NCBI RefSeq assembly: GCF_002924445.1
Contig: NZ_PIGG01000069.1
Span: 1-64,000 of the forward strand
DNA: 64,000 nt
Origin: Minwuia thermotolerans
Lineage (GTDB): Bacteria > Pseudomonadota > Alphaproteobacteria > Minwuiales > Minwuiaceae
Direction: 5' to 3'
In this document: in pieces, positions 33,884 through 42,813 of the stretch
Numbering within the stretch: the first letter of the stretch is position 1
Layout: the number at the start of each line of letters is the position of its first letter
Translations under genes and position numbers: made by a program
The notes under the pieces: model-generated
The model's input: the letters and a program-made list of their open reading frames with translations, nothing else
Database searches by the model: none
What the model was told of the DNA's origin: nothing

Positions 33884-34549
33884 ATGCCCCTCCCCAACAA
33901 CCGGCGCGCCACACGCCCGAGGCCGACCGTGCGCCTGCTGGCGGTCCTGCTGATCCTGTCCAGCGTCCTGGCCGCAGGCCCGGCACAGGCGCGGGAATGG
34001 CTGGTGCTTGTCGTGGACCGCTCCAACTCGATCGACGACCGCGAGCTTGCCCTGCAGCGGGGCGCCTATGCCCGCGTGCTGCGCGACCCGTTCATGGCCA
34101 GGGCGTTGAAGGACACGATGGTCGCCATCGTCGAGTTCGACACCCGCTCGGAAATCGTGGTCGGCTGGAGCACGCCTGCGGACGCCGCCGACATCTACGA
34201 ACACTGGAGCCCGATCGGTCCGAGGGGCGCCACGGCGATATCCCGGGGCATGTCGGACGCGCTGGAACTGCTGGAGGGCAAGCCGGGCCGGCGGATCATC
34301 GACATCTCCGGCGACGGCCGCGACAACCGCGATTCACTGGGGCTGGAGCGCCTGCGCGAGCAGGCGACCGGCGCAGGGATCGAGATCAACGGGCTGGTCT
34401 TCGGCCATCAGCGCGAGAACCTGGAGGTCTACTACGCCGGCAAGGTCGCCAATGGTTTCGTCATGGGCGTCGACAGCCTGGATCATTTCGAGGACGCCCT
34501 GCGCCGCAAGCTGACCCAGGAAGTGCTGGTCTCCGGTCTCCTGCCCTGA
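33884..34549 (+). CDS. DUF1194 protein with von Willebrand A-like domain
   Basis: A 221-residue exported protein. A signal peptide or anchor (RLLAVLLILSSVLAAGPAQA-R, about residues 17-36) is followed by a VWA-like domain. The metal-site motif DRSNSID (DxSxS) is in LVLVVDRSNSIDD. RGATAISRGMSDALELL supplies the downstream Thr, and RRIIDISGDGRDN the Asp. DUF1194 function is unknown; a periplasmic protein-binding role is likely. The ribosome site is weak, and the ATG at 33884 is the first giving a clean signal peptide. It converges on pip, two bases away. Confidence 0.85.
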   Translation: MPLPNNRRATRPRPTVRLLAVLLILSSVLAAGPAQAREWLVLVVDRSNSIDDRELALQRGAYARVLRDPFMARALKDTMVAIVEFDTRSEIVVGWSTPADAADIYEHWSPIGPRGATAISRGMSDALELLEGKPGRRIIDISGDGRDNRDSLGLERLREQATGAGIEINGLVFGHQRENLEVYYAGKVANGFVMGVDSLDHFEDALRRKLTQEVLVSGLLP

Positions 34550-34551
34550 GG

Positions 34552-35514
34552 TCAGACAGCGAAGCGGTCGGTCGCGCGCACCAGTTCGTCGACGATGCCG
34601 GGTTCGCTGCCCGCGTGTCCCGCATCGGAGACGACACGAAAATCGGCCTCCGGCCAGGCCTTGCGCAGCGCCCAGGCCGTCATCATCGGGGTCACCACGT
34701 CATAGCGGCCCTGCACGATCACGCCGGGAATGCCGCGGATACGGGCGGCGTTGGCAATCAGCCAGTCATCGCTCTCGAAGAAGCCGCCATTGACGAAGTA
34801 GTGGCACTCGATCCGGGCGAAGGCGAGGGCGAAACGCGCATCGGCGAAGTCGGCGACCCGGCCGGGGTCGGCGTACAGCGAAAGCGTCCCGCCTTCCCAG
34901 GTGCTCCAGGCGCGGGCGGCCGAAAGGCGGACGCTCTCGTCCACGGAGGTGAGCCGGCGGTAGTAGGCGGCGATCATGTCGCCGCGCTCTTCCACCGGAA
35001 TCTCGGCGACATAGTTTTCCCAGAGATCGGGGAACAGCGCGTCCGCTCCCTTCTGGTAGAACCAGAGCAGTTCCTCGCGGCGCAGGGTGAAGATGCCGCG
35101 CAGGATCAGCTCGCTGACCCTGTCCGGATGAGTCTCCGCATAGGCCAGGCCCAGCGCGCTGCCCCAGGAGCCGCCGAAGACCTGCCACTTCCCGATGCCG
35201 AGATGGCTTCTCAGCGCCTCCAGATCCTCGACCAGCCGCCAGGTAGTGTTTTCGTTCAGCTCCGCATGGGGCGTGCTCTGCCCGCAGCCGCGCTGGTCGA
35301 ACAGGACAATGCGGTACTTCTGCGGATCGAAATAGCGCCGATCGTCGGGTTTCTTGCCGCCGCCGGGACCGCCATGGATCACCACGGCGGGCTTGCCGTC
35401 GGGGTTGCCGCACTGCTCGTAGTGCAGCGTGTGCAGGTCCGAAACCGAAAGGCGTCCCTGGTCGAATGGCTCGATGCGCGGATAGACGGTCCGCCTGCTG
35501 GACTTGTCGATCAT
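34552..35514 (-). CDS. pip: proline iminopeptidase
   Basis: A 320-residue peptidase family S33 enzyme that removes N-terminal proline from peptides in the cytoplasm. It begins with the characteristic YPRIEPFDQGRLSVSDLHTLHYEQCGNP. HGGPGGG is the oxyanion loop, DQRGCGQSTPHA follows, the nucleophile Ser is in FGGSWGS, and the His is in VSDAGHAGSEPG. Asp of the triad is probably in QGRYDVVTP. The ATG at 35514 gives the usual N-terminus; an upstream ATG at 35592 would add 26 unconserved residues. Confidence 0.93.
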   Translation of the reverse strand: MIDKSSRRTVYPRIEPFDQGRLSVSDLHTLHYEQCGNPDGKPAVVIHGGPGGGKKPDDRRYFDPQKYRIVLFDQRGCGQSTPHAELNENTTWRLVEDLEALRSHLGIGKWQVFGGSWGSALGLAYAETHPDRVSELILRGIFTLRREELLWFYQKGADALFPDLWENYVAEIPVEERGDMIAAYYRRLTSVDESVRLSAARAWSTWEGGTLSLYADPGRVADFADARFALAFARIECHYFVNGGFFESDDWLIANAARIRGIPGVIVQGRYDVVTPMMTAWALRKAWPEADFRVVSDAGHAGSEPGIVDELVRATDRFAV

Positions 35515-35627
35515 GGCGTGGTGAACGAACTCCGGAAATGGAACCGCTGCGGACACTATATTCTGCGGCTTGCCGTGGCCATCCGCTTTCACCGCATGGC
35601 GCGATGGTTGCGAGAGGTGCTCCGATA

Positions 35628-35948
35628 ATGCGTCAACCCTGGGACGGAAGCCCGAACGTGAACAGGATCACATTCACCGCGGTGCGTATTGTGACGGCAG
35701 TCGCATTCTGTGGCCTGCTCGGCGCGGCCGCCTCCAGCATTCCGCTCGCCCCGCCGGAACGCCCTTCCGACGCAATGCTGGCGCTGGAACTGGCCGAACG
35801 GCATTGCGTCGAGGCCCTGACGCGCTCGATCGTCCTCCGCACTGCTGCGGCCGTCCGGCAGGCCGAGGAGCAGGCCGAGGCGCGCTGCGAGCAACTGTTC
35901 GCAGGAAATCCGTCCGCGGCGCCGAGCGCGCCGGCCGCCAAAGCCTGA
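35628..35948 (+). CDS. small secreted or membrane-anchored protein, unknown
   Basis: A 106-residue protein that I do not recognise. Residues about 12-36 form a signal peptide or anchor (ITFTAVRIVTAVAFCGLLGA). The rest is a helical stretch rich in Ala/Glu with three cysteines (HCVEAL, ARCEQL) and an Ala/Pro tail. It is divergent from pip and converges on the response regulator. A start at the GTG 35658 is possible. The hydrophobic N-terminus and codon pattern favour a real gene, but only moderately. Confidence 0.45.
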   Translation: MRQPWDGSPNVNRITFTAVRIVTAVAFCGLLGAAASSIPLAPPERPSDAMLALELAERHCVEALTRSIVLRTAAAVRQAEEQAEARCEQLFAGNPSAAPSAPAAKA

Positions 35949-35958
35949 CCGCGGGCGC

Positions 35959-36318
35959 TCAATCCGACAGGGCTTCCTGCACCTTGAGCACGATTTCGTC
36001 GACGGTGAAGGGCTTGACCACGATATCCTCGATCAGGCTGTCGAGGTTGTAGGCGCGGTCGCGCTGATCGGCATAGCCGGTCATCATCAGGATACGGACG
36101 TCCGGATGTTCCTTGCCGACCTTCAGCGCCAGGGCCACACCGTCCATGATGGGCATGACGATGTCGGTCAGCAGCAGGTCGAAACGCTGCTCGCTCAGCT
36201 TCTGCAGCGCGGCTGCGCCGTCGGCCACGGCCGTCACGTCGTGACCGGCCGCCTTGAGGGCGCGCTGTATCACGTCGCGAATGTCGGGTTCGTCATCTGA
36301 GACCAGTATCCGGGACAT
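35959..36318 (-). CDS. CheY-like single-domain response regulator
   Basis: A 119-residue stand-alone receiver domain. The acidic pair is in VSDDEPDIRD (Asp8/Asp9), the phosphoacceptor is Asp52 in LLLTDIVMPIMDG, the switch Thr is in MMTGYAD and the Lys in VVKPFTVDEI. With no output domain it must act by binding a partner, for example in chemotaxis, a phosphorelay, or DivK-like cell-cycle control. No histidine kinase is adjacent. It lies 69 bases downstream of the zinc-ribbon gene on the same strand. Confidence 0.92.
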   Translation of the reverse strand: MSRILVSDDEPDIRDVIQRALKAAGHDVTAVADGAAALQKLSEQRFDLLLTDIVMPIMDGVALALKVGKEHPDVRILMMTGYADQRDRAYNLDSLIEDIVVKPFTVDEIVLKVQEALSD

Positions 36319-36387
36319 CGGTTCAGGTTCCGGCTCAACTACCTAACAAAAGGTGACCTCGGATCGGAAAACAGACAATCCCGGACG

Positions 36388-37242
36388 TCATTCCGCCGGT
36401 TCCGTATCCGCGCGCACCTTTTGCAGCCCGTCGGGAAGGTCTTCCAGCAGCAGACGCATGGTGCGGCTTTCCTTCGGCGCCAGCGGATCGTCGTCGAGGC
36501 GGATGCGTTCCGTCTTCACCACATCGCCCGCCGCATCCAGCAGATGGATGACGGCGACCGGCAGCGGCTGCGGCTGCGCCGTGCCGTTGATCAGCCGGAT
36601 GCCGAGTTCCATCTGCTCCCCGGTAAGGCGGGAACTCTCGATCACCAGACTCACCGGCTGAAGCGCTTCGGCGCGGCTCACGCGGTCGATCCGGTCGAAA
36701 AGACGCGCCGACGGCGGCCACGCGTTCACGATCGGCCCCCTGAGAAAGGCCAGCGCAAGAGCGGTGAAGACCAGTACCGCAAGGATCAGCGCCCATCCGC
36801 CCCAGACCCAGGCTGGCGTCCGCCGCTTCTCCGTCCTTTCGGCAGGGCGGAAATCGTCGTCCGCCGGCCGCGCGGCGCCGGGGATGGTGTCGAAGACCGG
36901 TTCCCGCCGTCCGGGCGTCGGTTCCGGCTCCGTCTCGGCGCTCCCGGGATCATCCGCCGTCCCGTCATCGCCGGCGTCCTCGCCGTCATCTTCGGCAGCC
37001 GCGTCTTCCGCTGCCGCGTCCGCTTCCGCCGGCGGCAGCGATTCGGCCGCTGCGTCCTCTTCCGGTGCTTCGTCGACGGCGACAGGCGCGGCAGACGCCG
37101 CATCCTCAGCTTCGCTGTCCGGATCGGGCCGGCCCCGCCACTCGTGCCTGCAGCGCGCGCACCGCACCAGCCGCGGGCCCGCGGCGAACATTTCTGGTTT
37201 TACCCGGAACCGGGCCCCGCAGGAGGGACAGGTCAGCATCAT
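36388..37242 (-). CDS. zinc-ribbon (MJ0042-type) and DUF3426 membrane protein
   Basis: A 284-residue protein. The N-terminal zinc ribbon is MLTCPSCGARFRV...RLVRCARCRHEW (two CxxC pairs within the first 35 residues). A long acidic Glu/Asp/Ala region (about 40-130), one membrane segment (about 145-167, GGWALILAVLVFTALALAFL), and a C-terminal DUF3426-type beta domain (LVIESSRLTGEQMELGIRLIN) follow. Its place divergent from ftsE is common in Alphaproteobacteria. Function is unknown; a cytoplasmic metal-binding sensor linked to an envelope domain is plausible. MMLT could start at 37242 or 37239. Confidence 0.87.
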   Translation of the reverse strand: MMLTCPSCGARFRVKPEMFAAGPRLVRCARCRHEWRGRPDPDSEAEDAASAAPVAVDEAPEEDAAAESLPPAEADAAAEDAAAEDDGEDAGDDGTADDPGSAETEPEPTPGRREPVFDTIPGAARPADDDFRPAERTEKRRTPAWVWGGWALILAVLVFTALALAFLRGPIVNAWPPSARLFDRIDRVSRAEALQPVSLVIESSRLTGEQMELGIRLINGTAQPQPLPVAVIHLLDAAGDVVKTERIRLDDDPLAPKESRTMRLLLEDLPDGLQKVRADTEPAE

Positions 37243-37343
37243 TCAGGCATTGATCCGCTGAGTCTTTGTCGATTATCGAACATCGGAAGCCATATAGGCA
37301 GCTTATCAAAAGCCGTTCAAGGCGGCGGCAATGCGGGGCGGAC

Positions 37344-38060
37344 GTGACCAACGGCGATGAAAGATCGGCAGCTTCCCCCCTGGTGACGCTGCGCAATGTC
37401 GGATTGCGCTACGGCAGCGGGCCCGAAGTGCTGCGCGGGCTCGACCTCGACCTCGCGCCGGGCTCCTTCCATTTTCTTACCGGCCGCTCCGGCGCCGGGA
37501 AGTCCTCGTTGCTCAGCCTGCTGCATCTCTCGCAGCGGCCGAGCCGGGGCCTGATGGCCATGTTCGGCAAGGACGTCAACGAGGTGCCGCGCCGCCAGGT
37601 GCCGGCCATGCGCCGGCGCGTCGGCGTGGTGTTCCAGGATTTCCGCCTGCTGGATCACCTGAGCGCGGCCGAGAACGTCGCCCTTCCGCTGCGCCTGGCC
37701 GGCCGGCTGCCGGCCGCCGACATCCGCAACTATGTCGCCGAAATGATGGCCTGGGTCGGCTTGACCGACAAGACGGATGCGCGCCCGCCGACACTCTCTG
37801 GCGGCGAGAAACAACGCGTCGCCATCGCCCGTGCCGTCATCGGCGGGCCCCGCCTGCTGCTGGCAGACGAGCCCACAGGCAATGTCGACCGGGAGATGGG
37901 CGAGCGGCTGATGACGCTGTTCGTCAAGCTGAACGGTCTCGGCACCACGGTGCTCATCGCCACGCACGACCCGGCGCTGCCAACGCGGTTCGCCTATCCG
38001 GTGCTGCGCCTGGAGGACGGAAGGCTTGACGCCGACCAGCCTGCGGCGGCGCCCGCATGA
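37344..38060 (+). CDS. ftsE: cell-division ABC ATPase FtsE
   Basis: A 238-residue ATPase. FtsE and FtsX form a complex that controls peptidoglycan hydrolases at the septum. Walker A is GRSGAGKSS, the Q-loop VVFQDFRLLDHL, the signature LSGGEKQR and Walker B LLLADEPTGNVD (the GNVD/GNLD form is typical of FtsE). The start is GTG at 37344 after GGGGCGG; there is no ATG between it and the conserved TLRNVGLRYG. It overlaps ftsX by four bases (ATGA). Confidence 0.92.
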   Translation: MTNGDERSAASPLVTLRNVGLRYGSGPEVLRGLDLDLAPGSFHFLTGRSGAGKSSLLSLLHLSQRPSRGLMAMFGKDVNEVPRRQVPAMRRRVGVVFQDFRLLDHLSAAENVALPLRLAGRLPAADIRNYVAEMMAWVGLTDKTDARPPTLSGGEKQRVAIARAVIGGPRLLLADEPTGNVDREMGERLMTLFVKLNGLGTTVLIATHDPALPTRFAYPVLRLEDGRLDADQPAAAPA

Positions 38061-38923
38061 GCGGCCGGGAACTCGCCCTCGAGCGCGATCCGTCCAGCCG
38101 TTTCATGCCGTGGATCATCGCGGCGCTGTCCTTCGTGGTCGCCATCGCCATCGGCGCGGCGTTCTCGCTGGCGGCGCTGACGGCCTCCTGGGGCGATCTG
38201 GGCGGCGACCGGCTGACCGTGCGCGTGACCGCCGCGCCGGGCGCCGAGGGCACGGCCAGGGCACTGGTGCGGGAACTGGGCGCCATGTCCGAGGTGCTGG
38301 AAGTCGAAGCCCTGCCCCGCCGTGCGGTCGCGGAACTGCTGGCGCCGTGGATCGGCGACGCGGACCGGGCGGGTACGGACAACGCCCTGCCCTTGCCGCT
38401 GCTGATCGAGGTGCGCCTGACCGCGCCCACGGCGGCGCGCGTCGTGGCGGCCCGCCTGGGGGGCCGCGAAGGCATCGTCGTCGACCGTTCGGAGAGCTGG
38501 CTGAAACCTCTGCAACAGCTCGCCGGCATGGCCGGTCTCGTCGCCGGCGCACTGGCGCTGATCGCCATCGCCGTGATCGTTCTTGTCACCATTTTCGCCA
38601 CCCGCGCCTCGCTTTCGGCGCAGCAGGACACCGTGGAGCTTTTGCGCCTGATCGGCGCCGACGAGACCTACATCGCGCGCCGTTTCCAGCGTCACGCCAT
38701 GTGGCAGGGGCTGGCCGGCGGTCTGGGCGGCGTCATCCCCGGCCTGATCGTCATCGGTTTCGGCGTCGGCGCGGCGCGACTGGAGAGTTCGGAACTGCTT
38801 CAGGGCCTGAGCCCGATGGCGTCCGGCTGGATCGCCATGGCCGTTCTGCCCGTCATCATCGCCCTCGTCGCCACGCTGACGGCGCGCTATACGGTCATGG
38901 GCATGCTGAGGAAACGCTGGTGA
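38057..38923 (+). CDS. ftsX: cell-division permease-like protein FtsX
   Basis: A 288-residue inner-membrane protein with four membrane segments: residues about 17-40, about 160-182, about 215-238 and about 260-280. A periplasmic loop between the first two would contact septal murein-hydrolase activators. FATRASLSAQQDTVELLRLIGADETYIARRFQ is the conserved cytoplasmic turn before the third helix. It is coupled to ftsE by ATGA and to the ydcF-like gene by GTGA. Confidence 0.9.
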   Translation: MSGRELALERDPSSRFMPWIIAALSFVVAIAIGAAFSLAALTASWGDLGGDRLTVRVTAAPGAEGTARALVRELGAMSEVLEVEALPRRAVAELLAPWIGDADRAGTDNALPLPLLIEVRLTAPTAARVVAARLGGREGIVVDRSESWLKPLQQLAGMAGLVAGALALIAIAVIVLVTIFATRASLSAQQDTVELLRLIGADETYIARRFQRHAMWQGLAGGLGGVIPGLIVIGFGVGAARLESSELLQGLSPMASGWIAMAVLPVIIALVATLTARYTVMGMLRKRW

Positions 38924-39522
38924 GCCGTTCGGGTGTCGTGATCCGCCTGCTCCTGTGCCTCGTCGCGCTCTGGCTCGGCGGGCTGCTGGGTTTCGCCTGG
39001 CGGGTCTACAGCATTCCCACCAGTCCCGGACCGGCCGAGGGCATCGTCGTGCTCACCGGTTCGGCCGGACGCATCTCGGGGGGGCTGGAACTGCTGAAGC
39101 GCTATCCGGACGCGCGCATGCTGATCACAGGCGTGGGCGACGGCACGGCGAAATCCGAGATTGCCGCCGCCTTCTCCACCGACGAGGCGCTGTTCGACTG
39201 CTGCATCGAACTCGACCGGCGGGCCAAGGACACGGTCGGCAATGCTGAGGAGACAGCGCGCTGGGTCCGGCGCAACAATATCTCCTCGCTGGTCGTGGTG
39301 ACTGCCGCCTACCACATGCCGCGCAGCCTGGTCGAGATGCGCCGGGTGATGGCTGACGTGCGCCTGGAGCCGCTGCCCACCCGCGCCGGCGAGGACAATC
39401 CGGAGCGCTGGTGGTGGAACTCGCCCACGCGGCGGCGCATCGCTCTGGAATATCACAAGTATCTCTTCAGTCTCGTTCGCGCCCGGCTGACGGCCGACAT
39501 CGGCGACCTGCGCTTCCGATGA
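38920..39522 (+). CDS. YdcF/DUF218 family envelope protein
   Basis: A 200-residue protein with one N-terminal membrane segment (about 7-27) and a DUF218 domain. GIVVLTGSAGRISGGLELL, RMLITGVGDG, AKDTVGNAEETARWVRR and VVTAAYHMPRS are the usual motifs. The family includes ElyC/SanA-type envelope-integrity proteins, but its biochemistry is unclear. The start is GTG at 38920, overlapping the ftsX TGA; the frame has no nearby ATG. It overlaps plsC by four bases, so the four genes from ftsE on form one coupled operon. Confidence 0.88.
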   Translation: MSRSGVVIRLLLCLVALWLGGLLGFAWRVYSIPTSPGPAEGIVVLTGSAGRISGGLELLKRYPDARMLITGVGDGTAKSEIAAAFSTDEALFDCCIELDRRAKDTVGNAEETARWVRRNNISSLVVVTAAYHMPRSLVEMRRVMADVRLEPLPTRAGEDNPERWWWNSPTRRRIALEYHKYLFSLVRARLTADIGDLRFR

Positions 39523-40229
39523 CCGTCGTCCGCGCACTCCTGTTCACCATATGGTTCTGGCTCTGGTCGGCGGTGATGAACGTCGCCTTCCTGCCCGGCC
39601 TGCTGCTGCCGCGTCAGGCGGTGATGCGGGGCCAGCGCATCTGGGCAATGGGACTGAACTGGGGCCTGCGCTGGCTGGTGGGAACGCGCTGGAGCGTGCT
39701 GGGCCGTGAGAACCTGCTGCCCGCGCCAGCGATCCTGGCGGTCAAGCACCAGTCCATGTGGGACACCATCATCTGGCATATCGAGGTCGACGATCCCGCC
39801 ATCGTCATGAAGCGCGAACTGCTGCGGGTGCCCGTCTATGGCTGGTATTGCCGCCACACGCGCCAGATCCCTATCGACCGCGGGGCGGGTGCGGCGGCCC
39901 TGAAGGACATGCTGCGCCACGCCCGCAGGGCCCGCGACGACGGCCGTCACCTGATCATCTTTCCCGAAGGCACGCGCGTCCTCCCCGGCGAGACACGCCG
40001 CTATCTGCCCGGTGTCGCCGCGCTCTATCGCGATCTCGGCCTGCCCGTGATCCCGGTGGCCCTCAACTCAGGCAGTCACTGGGCGCGCAAGGGCTTCATG
40101 AAGTGGCCCGGCGAGATCGTGCTGGAATACATGGAGCCCATCCCGCCGGACCTGGAACGCAAGGATTTCATGCAGCGCCTGGAGGCAGCCATCGAAGGCG
40201 GAACCCGGAAACTCGAAGCCGGGGGCTGA
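39519..40229 (+). CDS. plsC: 1-acyl-glycerol-3-phosphate acyltransferase
   Basis: A 236-residue PlsC-type acyltransferase that converts lysophosphatidic acid to phosphatidic acid at the inner membrane. The catalytic block is KHQSMWDT (HX4D), followed by VMKRELLRVPVYGWY, then the glycerophosphate-binding IIFPEGTRVLPGE and the VIPVALNSG strand. A membrane segment covers about residues 5-30. The ATG overlaps the ydcF-like stop, so the gene belongs to the ftsEX operon and links division with lipid synthesis. Confidence 0.9.
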   Translation: MTVVRALLFTIWFWLWSAVMNVAFLPGLLLPRQAVMRGQRIWAMGLNWGLRWLVGTRWSVLGRENLLPAPAILAVKHQSMWDTIIWHIEVDDPAIVMKRELLRVPVYGWYCRHTRQIPIDRGAGAAALKDMLRHARRARDDGRHLIIFPEGTRVLPGETRRYLPGVAALYRDLGLPVIPVALNSGSHWARKGFMKWPGEIVLEYMEPIPPDLERKDFMQRLEAAIEGGTRKLEAGG

Positions 40230-40335
40230 AATTCGTCCACAGCGGTGGATATATGGGTGGAGAACGGCGTGACCGCCCGCTCTGCCTGTTCACTGATCGG
40301 TGGGCGAATGCCGTAAACATAAAGAGAACGCTTCG

Positions 40336-40364
40336 TTGATTGGCGGCAACGCATGGCCTATGAT
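40336..40364 (+). promoter_or_regulatory. sigma-70-type promoter of nrdJ
   Basis: TTGATT (40336-40341), a 17-base spacer and TATGAT (40359-40364) lie 36 bases before the nrdJ ATG. Further up, TCCAC-AGCG-GTGGA followed by TATATGGGTGGA is an imperfect repeat, and I see no good NrdR box or cobalamin riboswitch. Confidence 0.65.
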
Positions 40365-40399
40365 CCCGTGTCCTCCAATCCCGCCGCGGAAAGCCGAAG

Positions 40400-42739
40400 A
40401 TGAACGCGATCGCTCCCCTTTCCCAGCAGATCTGGGACATGAAATACCGCCTGAAGGGCCCGGACGGGCAGCCGGTCGACCAGACCCTGGAAGACAGCTG
40501 GCGCCGGATCGCGAAGGCGCTCGCCTCGGTGGAGGGCGCAGACGCGGCGCGCTGGGAGGAGACCTTCTACCGCGCGCTCGAGGATTTCCGCTTCCTTCCC
40601 GCAGGCCGGATCATCGCCGGAGCCGGCGCCTCGCGGCGGGTGACGCTGTTCAACTGTTTCGTCATGGGGACGGTCCCCGACGACATGGCCGGCATCTTCG
40701 AACATCTGAAGGAAGCCGCGCTGACCATGCAGGCGGGCGGCGGCATCGGCTACGACTTCTCCACGCTCCGGCCGAAGGGCGCGCCGGTGAAGGGCGTCGG
40801 CGCCGACGCGTCGGGGCCGCTCAGCTTCATGGATGTCTGGGACGCCATGTGCCGGACCATCATGTCCGCCGGCCACCGCCGCGGCGCGATGATGGCCACC
40901 ATGCGCTGCGATCACCCCGACATCGAAGCCTTCATCGCCGCCAAGGAGGATCCGGGCCGGCTGCGCATGTTCAACCTGTCGGTGCTGGTGACCGATGCCT
41001 TCATGGAGGCGGTCAAGGCCGACGATAGCTGGGAACTGACCTTCGGCGGGCGGACCTACCGCTCGCTGCGCGCCCGCGATCTATGGGACCGCATCATGCG
41101 CGCGACCTACGCCTACGCCGAACCGGGCGTGATCTTCATCGACCGCATCAACCAGCGCAACAACCTGCACTACTGCGAGGAAATCTCGGCGACCAATCCC
41201 TGCGGGGAGCAGCCGCTGCCGCCCTACGGCGCGTGCCTGCTGGGTTCGATCAATCTCGCCGCGCTGGTCGTCGATCCCTTCACCGACGACGCCCGGCTGG
41301 ACGAGGACCGGCTGGCGGAACTGGTGCCGGTGGCGGTGCGGATGATGGACAACGTCACCGACGTCTCCAACTTCCCGCTGGAGGAACAGCAGAAGGAGGC
41401 GCAGGCCAAGCGCCGCATCGGCCTGGGCGTCACCGGCCTCGCCGACGCGCTGATCATGTGCCGCGCCCGTTACGGCTCCGCAGAAGCCGTGGCGATGACC
41501 GAACGGTGGATGGCCGCGATCCGCCGACACGCCTATCTCGCGTCCGCCGAACTGGCGCGGGAGAAGGGTCCGTTCCCCCTGTTCGACCGGGACCGCTATC
41601 TGGCGGGAGAGAGCATCGCGGAACTGGACGCCGACGTCCGGGAGGCGATCGCACGCGACGGGGTGCGCAATGCGCTGGTCACTTCGATCGCGCCCACGGG
41701 CACCATCTCGCTGTTCGCCGACAATATCTCCTCTGGTCTCGAGCCCGTGTTCAGCTTCGCCTACAACCGCGCGGTCCTCATGCCCGACGGCTCCAGGCGG
41801 GAGGAGGAGGTGACCGACTACGCCTTCCGGCTATGGCGGCGCATGCACGGCGACCGGCCGCTGCCCGATTACTTCGTGGATGCCCAGTCGCTCAGCCCGG
41901 CCGAGCATGTCGCCATGCAGGCCGCGGTCCAGAAGTACATCGACGCATCGATTTCCAAGACCATCAACTGCCCCGAAGAGATCGGCTTCGAGGATTTCAA
42001 GGACATCTACCTGCTGGCCTACGAGAGCGGCTGCAAGGGCTGCACGACCTACCGCCCGAACGAGGTCACCGGCGCCGTTCTGTCGGTGAAGAAGAAGGAA
42101 GCGGACAAGGCGGCGGACGAGCAGGCCGAATTGCCGCTGGCGCCGCGGGCCGAGGCGGCGAAGCCGCAACCGAAGGCGAAGGATCCCTACGAGTCCGGCG
42201 GCGTTGTCTACATGACGCAGCCGCTGGACCGGCCCGGCGTGCTGCCCGGCCAGACCTACAAGCTGAACTGGCCGGAAAGCGACCACGCCATCTACATCAC
42301 GCTGAACGACATCATCCAGGATGGCCGCCGGCGGCCCTTCGAGATCTTCGTCAATTCCAAGAACGTCGAGCATTTCGCCTGGACGGTGGCGCTGACGCGG
42401 ATGATCTCCGCCGTCTTCCGCCGCGGCGGCGATGTCAGCTTCGTCGTCGAGGAACTCAAGGCGGTCTTCGACCCGCGCGGCGGGGCCTGGATCAAGGGCC
42501 GCTACGTGCCCTCCATGCTGGCCGCCATCGGCGAGGTGATCGAGAAGCACATGATCTCCATCGGCTTCATGGCCGATCCGAAGCGGCCCGAGCTGGAGGC
42601 CCAGGCGAAGACCATTGCCGTGGGCGAGCAGAACACGCCCGCCGCCATGCGCCAGTGCCCGCGCTGCGGCGAGGCCAGTCTGGCGCGCATGGAGGGCTGC
42701 GACACATGCCTTTCCTGCGGCCATTCGAAGTGCGCCTGA
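40400..42739 (+). CDS. nrdJ: adenosylcobalamin-dependent (class II) ribonucleotide reductase
   Basis: A 779-residue class II reductase that makes deoxynucleotides with B12 and without a separate radical subunit, so it works with or without oxygen. Active-site cysteines include Cys86 (FNCF) and the radical Cys in NPCGEQ (266-271), with Glu beside it. SIAPTGTISLFADNISSGLEP is the conserved loop, and YESGCKGCTTYRPN closes the barrel. An extension of about 160 residues ends in a zinc-binding redox tail (CPRCG, CLSCGHSKC). GCGGAAAG precedes the ATG. Confidence 0.93.
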   Translation: MNAIAPLSQQIWDMKYRLKGPDGQPVDQTLEDSWRRIAKALASVEGADAARWEETFYRALEDFRFLPAGRIIAGAGASRRVTLFNCFVMGTVPDDMAGIFEHLKEAALTMQAGGGIGYDFSTLRPKGAPVKGVGADASGPLSFMDVWDAMCRTIMSAGHRRGAMMATMRCDHPDIEAFIAAKEDPGRLRMFNLSVLVTDAFMEAVKADDSWELTFGGRTYRSLRARDLWDRIMRATYAYAEPGVIFIDRINQRNNLHYCEEISATNPCGEQPLPPYGACLLGSINLAALVVDPFTDDARLDEDRLAELVPVAVRMMDNVTDVSNFPLEEQQKEAQAKRRIGLGVTGLADALIMCRARYGSAEAVAMTERWMAAIRRHAYLASAELAREKGPFPLFDRDRYLAGESIAELDADVREAIARDGVRNALVTSIAPTGTISLFADNISSGLEPVFSFAYNRAVLMPDGSRREEEVTDYAFRLWRRMHGDRPLPDYFVDAQSLSPAEHVAMQAAVQKYIDASISKTINCPEEIGFEDFKDIYLLAYESGCKGCTTYRPNEVTGAVLSVKKKEADKAADEQAELPLAPRAEAAKPQPKAKDPYESGGVVYMTQPLDRPGVLPGQTYKLNWPESDHAIYITLNDIIQDGRRRPFEIFVNSKNVEHFAWTVALTRMISAVFRRGGDVSFVVEELKAVFDPRGGAWIKGRYVPSMLAAIGEVIEKHMISIGFMADPKRPELEAQAKTIAVGEQNTPAAMRQCPRCGEASLARMEGCDTCLSCGHSKCA

Positions 42740-42813
42740 GCGGCCGGAATTCACCGGACAGGGGGCGGCTCCGCTCCTGCGGCGACGGCGCGGCGCGGCA
42801 ACGGCGGCGTCTG

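Noticed and set aside
31633-34026. 797-codon open frame on the minus strand
   Set aside because: It is a shadow of the PQQ dehydrogenase, with no recognisable domain.
40230-40399. Cobalamin riboswitch or NrdR box before nrdJ
   Set aside because: The 170-base region holds a good sigma-70 promoter close to the gene, but neither the B12-box sequence nor a palindromic NrdR site could be found.
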